From the NCBI GenBank assembly GCA_900552715.1, contig USAV01000105.1:1-6428 (forward strand): a stretch of DNA of 6,428 nucleotides. The letters run 5' to 3'. The translations under genes were made by a program, and so were the position numbers. Source of the DNA: an uncultured Veillonella sp. Its GTDB lineage: Bacteria > Bacillota > Negativicutes > Veillonellales > Veillonellaceae. The notes beneath the pieces are model-generated. The model was given only the letters and a program-made list of their open reading frames with translations, was not told the origin of the DNA and did not search any database. Shown in pieces: positions 4,696-6,428 of the stretch; position 1 is the first letter of the stretch; every line of letters starts with the position of its first letter.

Positions 4696-6428
4696 ATGAG
4701 TTTATTGTCTCAGAAATTCAAGTTTCTTCGCAAGAAGGACGTATCTCAAAGCGGTCACCAAATCACAGAAGAAGGCGGTCGCGAATGGGAAAATTTTTAT
4801 CGTGACCGTTGGTCCTACGATAAAGTAGTCCGCACAACACATGGCGTAAACTGTACAGGTTCTTGTAGCTGGAACATTTACGTTAAAAATGGCGTCGTAG
4901 CCTGGGAAAACCAAGCTACAGATTATCCGGAAACACCGGATGATATGCCGGACTATGAACCACGTGGGTGCCCTCGTGGTGCGACATTCTCTTGGTATTT
5001 ATACAGCCCATTGCGCGTAAAATATCCATATGTACGCGGCGAATTGGCTGAGCTTTGGAGAGAAGCTAAGAAAACAGCTAAAAATCCTATCGAAGCATGG
5101 AAATCTATCGTAGAAGATCCTGAAAAGGCGAAAAAATATAAATCTGCCCGTGGTATGGGTGGCTTTGTGCGCTCCACTTGGGACGAAGCGACAGAAATTA
5201 CTGCAGCATCTTTACTATATACAGCAAAAACATACGGCCCTGACCGCAACGCAGGCTTCTCTGTAATTCCAGCGATGTCCATGTTGTCCTATGCAGCAGG
5301 TGCTCGTTTCCTTAACCTAATGGGTGGTTCACCATTGTCCTTCTATGACTGGTATGCCGATTTACCACCATCCAGTCCACAAGTTTGGGGTGAACAAACG
5401 GATACACCTGAATCTGGTGACTGGTACAATGCTGGTTACATCATGACTTGGGGTTCCAACGTACCGTTGACTCGTACGCCTGATGCTCACTTCTTGACAG
5501 AGGTTCGTTACAAAGGTACTAAGGTTGTATCCGTATCTCCTGACTATGCGGAATCTACAACTTCTTCCGATGCTTGGCTTAATGTGAAAGCCGGCACTGA
5601 TGCGGCTCTTGCTATGGCAATGGGTCATGTTATCTTAAAAGAATATTACATCGATAAGGAAACTCCATACTTCAAAGAGTATGCTAAAGAGTTTACCGAT
5701 ATGCCATTCCTTGTACGCGTTGAAGACATCAACGGTGCAGTACAACCAGGTCGTTTCTTAAACGCTAAGGATTTAGGTAGCAAAGAAGACGGTGCTGATT
5801 TCCAAACTGTATTAATTGATGAAACAACAAATGAAATCGTTGTTCCAAATGGTACAATGGGCGACCGTCACACAAATCCACAAAAATGGAACTTACGCCT
5901 TGAAAACCGCAATACAGGGGCTAAAATTGACCCTCGCTTATCCGTATTTGACCAACGTCAAGATGTGACTGTTGTTAAGTTGCCATACTTTGGTGATGAA
6001 GAGCACGAAGGCGTTATTGAACGTGCTATTCCAACTATTACAGTACAAACTGTAGACGGTCCTGTAAAAGTAACTACCGTATATGACCTTATTCTTGCTA
6101 ACTATGGTATTGACCGTGGTATCGGTGGTGAAGTAGCGAAAGCTTACACTGATGACACTCCTTACACACCTACATGGCAAGAAAAAATCACTGGCGTAAA
6201 AGCAGATATCGCTATTGCTACAGCTCGTGAATTTGCAGATAATGCAGAAAAAACTAAAGGTCGCTCCATGATTATCATGGGTGGTGGTATTAACCACTGG
6301 TACCATGCAGATATCATTTACCGCACAATCTTGAACCTTATTATGTTCTGTGGTACAGAAGGTGTTAACGGTGGTGGCTGGGCTCACTACGTAGGTCAAG
6401 AAAAACTTCGTCCTGTTGAAGGCTGGGG
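4696..6428 (+). CDS. narG: Respiratory nitrate reductase alpha subunit, N-terminal part (runs off the window)
   Basis: The frame is open from ATG 4696 to the window end: 577 codons of a subunit usually about 1220-1250 residues long. NarG holds the molybdenum bis-MGD cofactor and FS0 cluster and reduces nitrate to nitrite on the cytoplasmic side of the membrane with NarH and NarI. The FS0 ligands are present: His49, Cys53 and Cys57 in THGVNCTGSCSW and Cys92 in EPRGCPRGA. Asp222 in FYDWYADLPP matches the molybdenum-binding aspartate of E. coli NarG. Long near-identical blocks include PQVWGEQTDTPES, TRTPDAHF and GGGWAHYVGQEKLRP at the window end. The N-terminus lacks a twin-arginine pair, as expected for a subunit facing the cytoplasm. 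AAGGAGG (4682-4688) lies seven bases before ATG. Downstream narH, narJ and narI are expected beyond the window. No damage is seen. Confidence 0.97.
   Translation, partial: MSLLSQKFKFLRKKDVSQSGHQITEEGGREWENFYRDRWSYDKVVRTTHGVNCTGSCSWNIYVKNGVVAWENQATDYPETPDDMPDYEPRGCPRGATFSWYLYSPLRVKYPYVRGELAELWREAKKTAKNPIEAWKSIVEDPEKAKKYKSARGMGGFVRSTWDEATEITAASLLYTAKTYGPDRNAGFSVIPAMSMLSYAAGARFLNLMGGSPLSFYDWYADLPPSSPQVWGEQTDTPESGDWYNAGYIMTWGSNVPLTRTPDAHFLTEVRYKGTKVVSVSPDYAESTTSSDAWLNVKAGTDAALAMAMGHVILKEYYIDKETPYFKEYAKEFTDMPFLVRVEDINGAVQPGRFLNAKDLGSKEDGADFQTVLIDETTNEIVVPNGTMGDRHTNPQKWNLRLENRNTGAKIDPRLSVFDQRQDVTVVKLPYFGDEEHEGVIERAIPTITVQTVDGPVKVTTVYDLILANYGIDRGIGGEVAKAYTDDTPYTPTWQEKITGVKADIAIATAREFADNAEKTKGRSMIIMGGGINHWYHADIIYRTILNLIMFCGTEGVNGGGWAHYVGQEKLRPVEGW

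Noticed and set aside
4702..6399. Minus-strand frames inside narG
   Set aside because: They are antisense to a strongly conserved enzyme and show no coding features of their own.

Overview
This window looks like the left end of a short-read assembled contig from a low-GC anaerobe. Its best fit is a Veillonella-type Negativicute, inferred from AT-rich codon use, strong AGGAGG-type ribosome sites, and a NarK plus membrane-type NarG nitrate reductase next to a Crp/Fnr-family regulator. The genus is inferred from memory of such proteins, not from a search. The first 43 bases are not genomic. They read as an Illumina Nextera i7 index, the read-2 adapter and the Tn5 mosaic end, so real sequence begins at 44.

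The left part (44-1740) is a small divergent pair. A UlaG-like (COG2220-type) metallo-beta-lactamase-fold hydrolase is on the minus strand and a TetR/AcrR-family repressor is on the plus strand, with 160 bp between them. A near-perfect 27-bp palindrome lies directly before the repressor's ribosome site and is the obvious candidate operator. The middle (1741-2280) is a 540-bp gene-free stretch packed with structure: a perfect 34-bp palindrome, a tandem duplication of a 158-bp unit with a third partial copy, and a right-hand arm that is the inverted complement of the unit. The last part forms a very long hairpin between the convergent 3' ends of tetR and narK.

The right part (2281-6428) is a nitrate respiration locus: narK (minus strand), a Crp/Fnr-family regulator (plus strand) and the N-terminal half of narG (plus strand, running off the window). 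The 318-bp narK/regulator intergenic region carries two TGTGA-N6-TCACA-like boxes. One sits exactly 41.5 bp before the predicted start of a TATAAT promoter that reads into the regulator, as in class II CRP/FNR activation. The regulator's recognition helix keeps the CRP-type Arg-Glu...Arg residues that read TGTGA, so self-regulation and control of the nar genes is a coherent inference. The protein lacks the cysteines needed for an FNR iron-sulfur cluster, so its signal is unknown. Between regulator and narG stands a strong intrinsic terminator with only 22 nt left before the narG start, which suggests narG is expressed by controlled read-through or from a promoter inside the regulator gene.

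No wholly new system is evident. The items most worth a second look are the duplicated long-hairpin element, the terminator in front of narG, and the Crp-like protein with its matching boxes.
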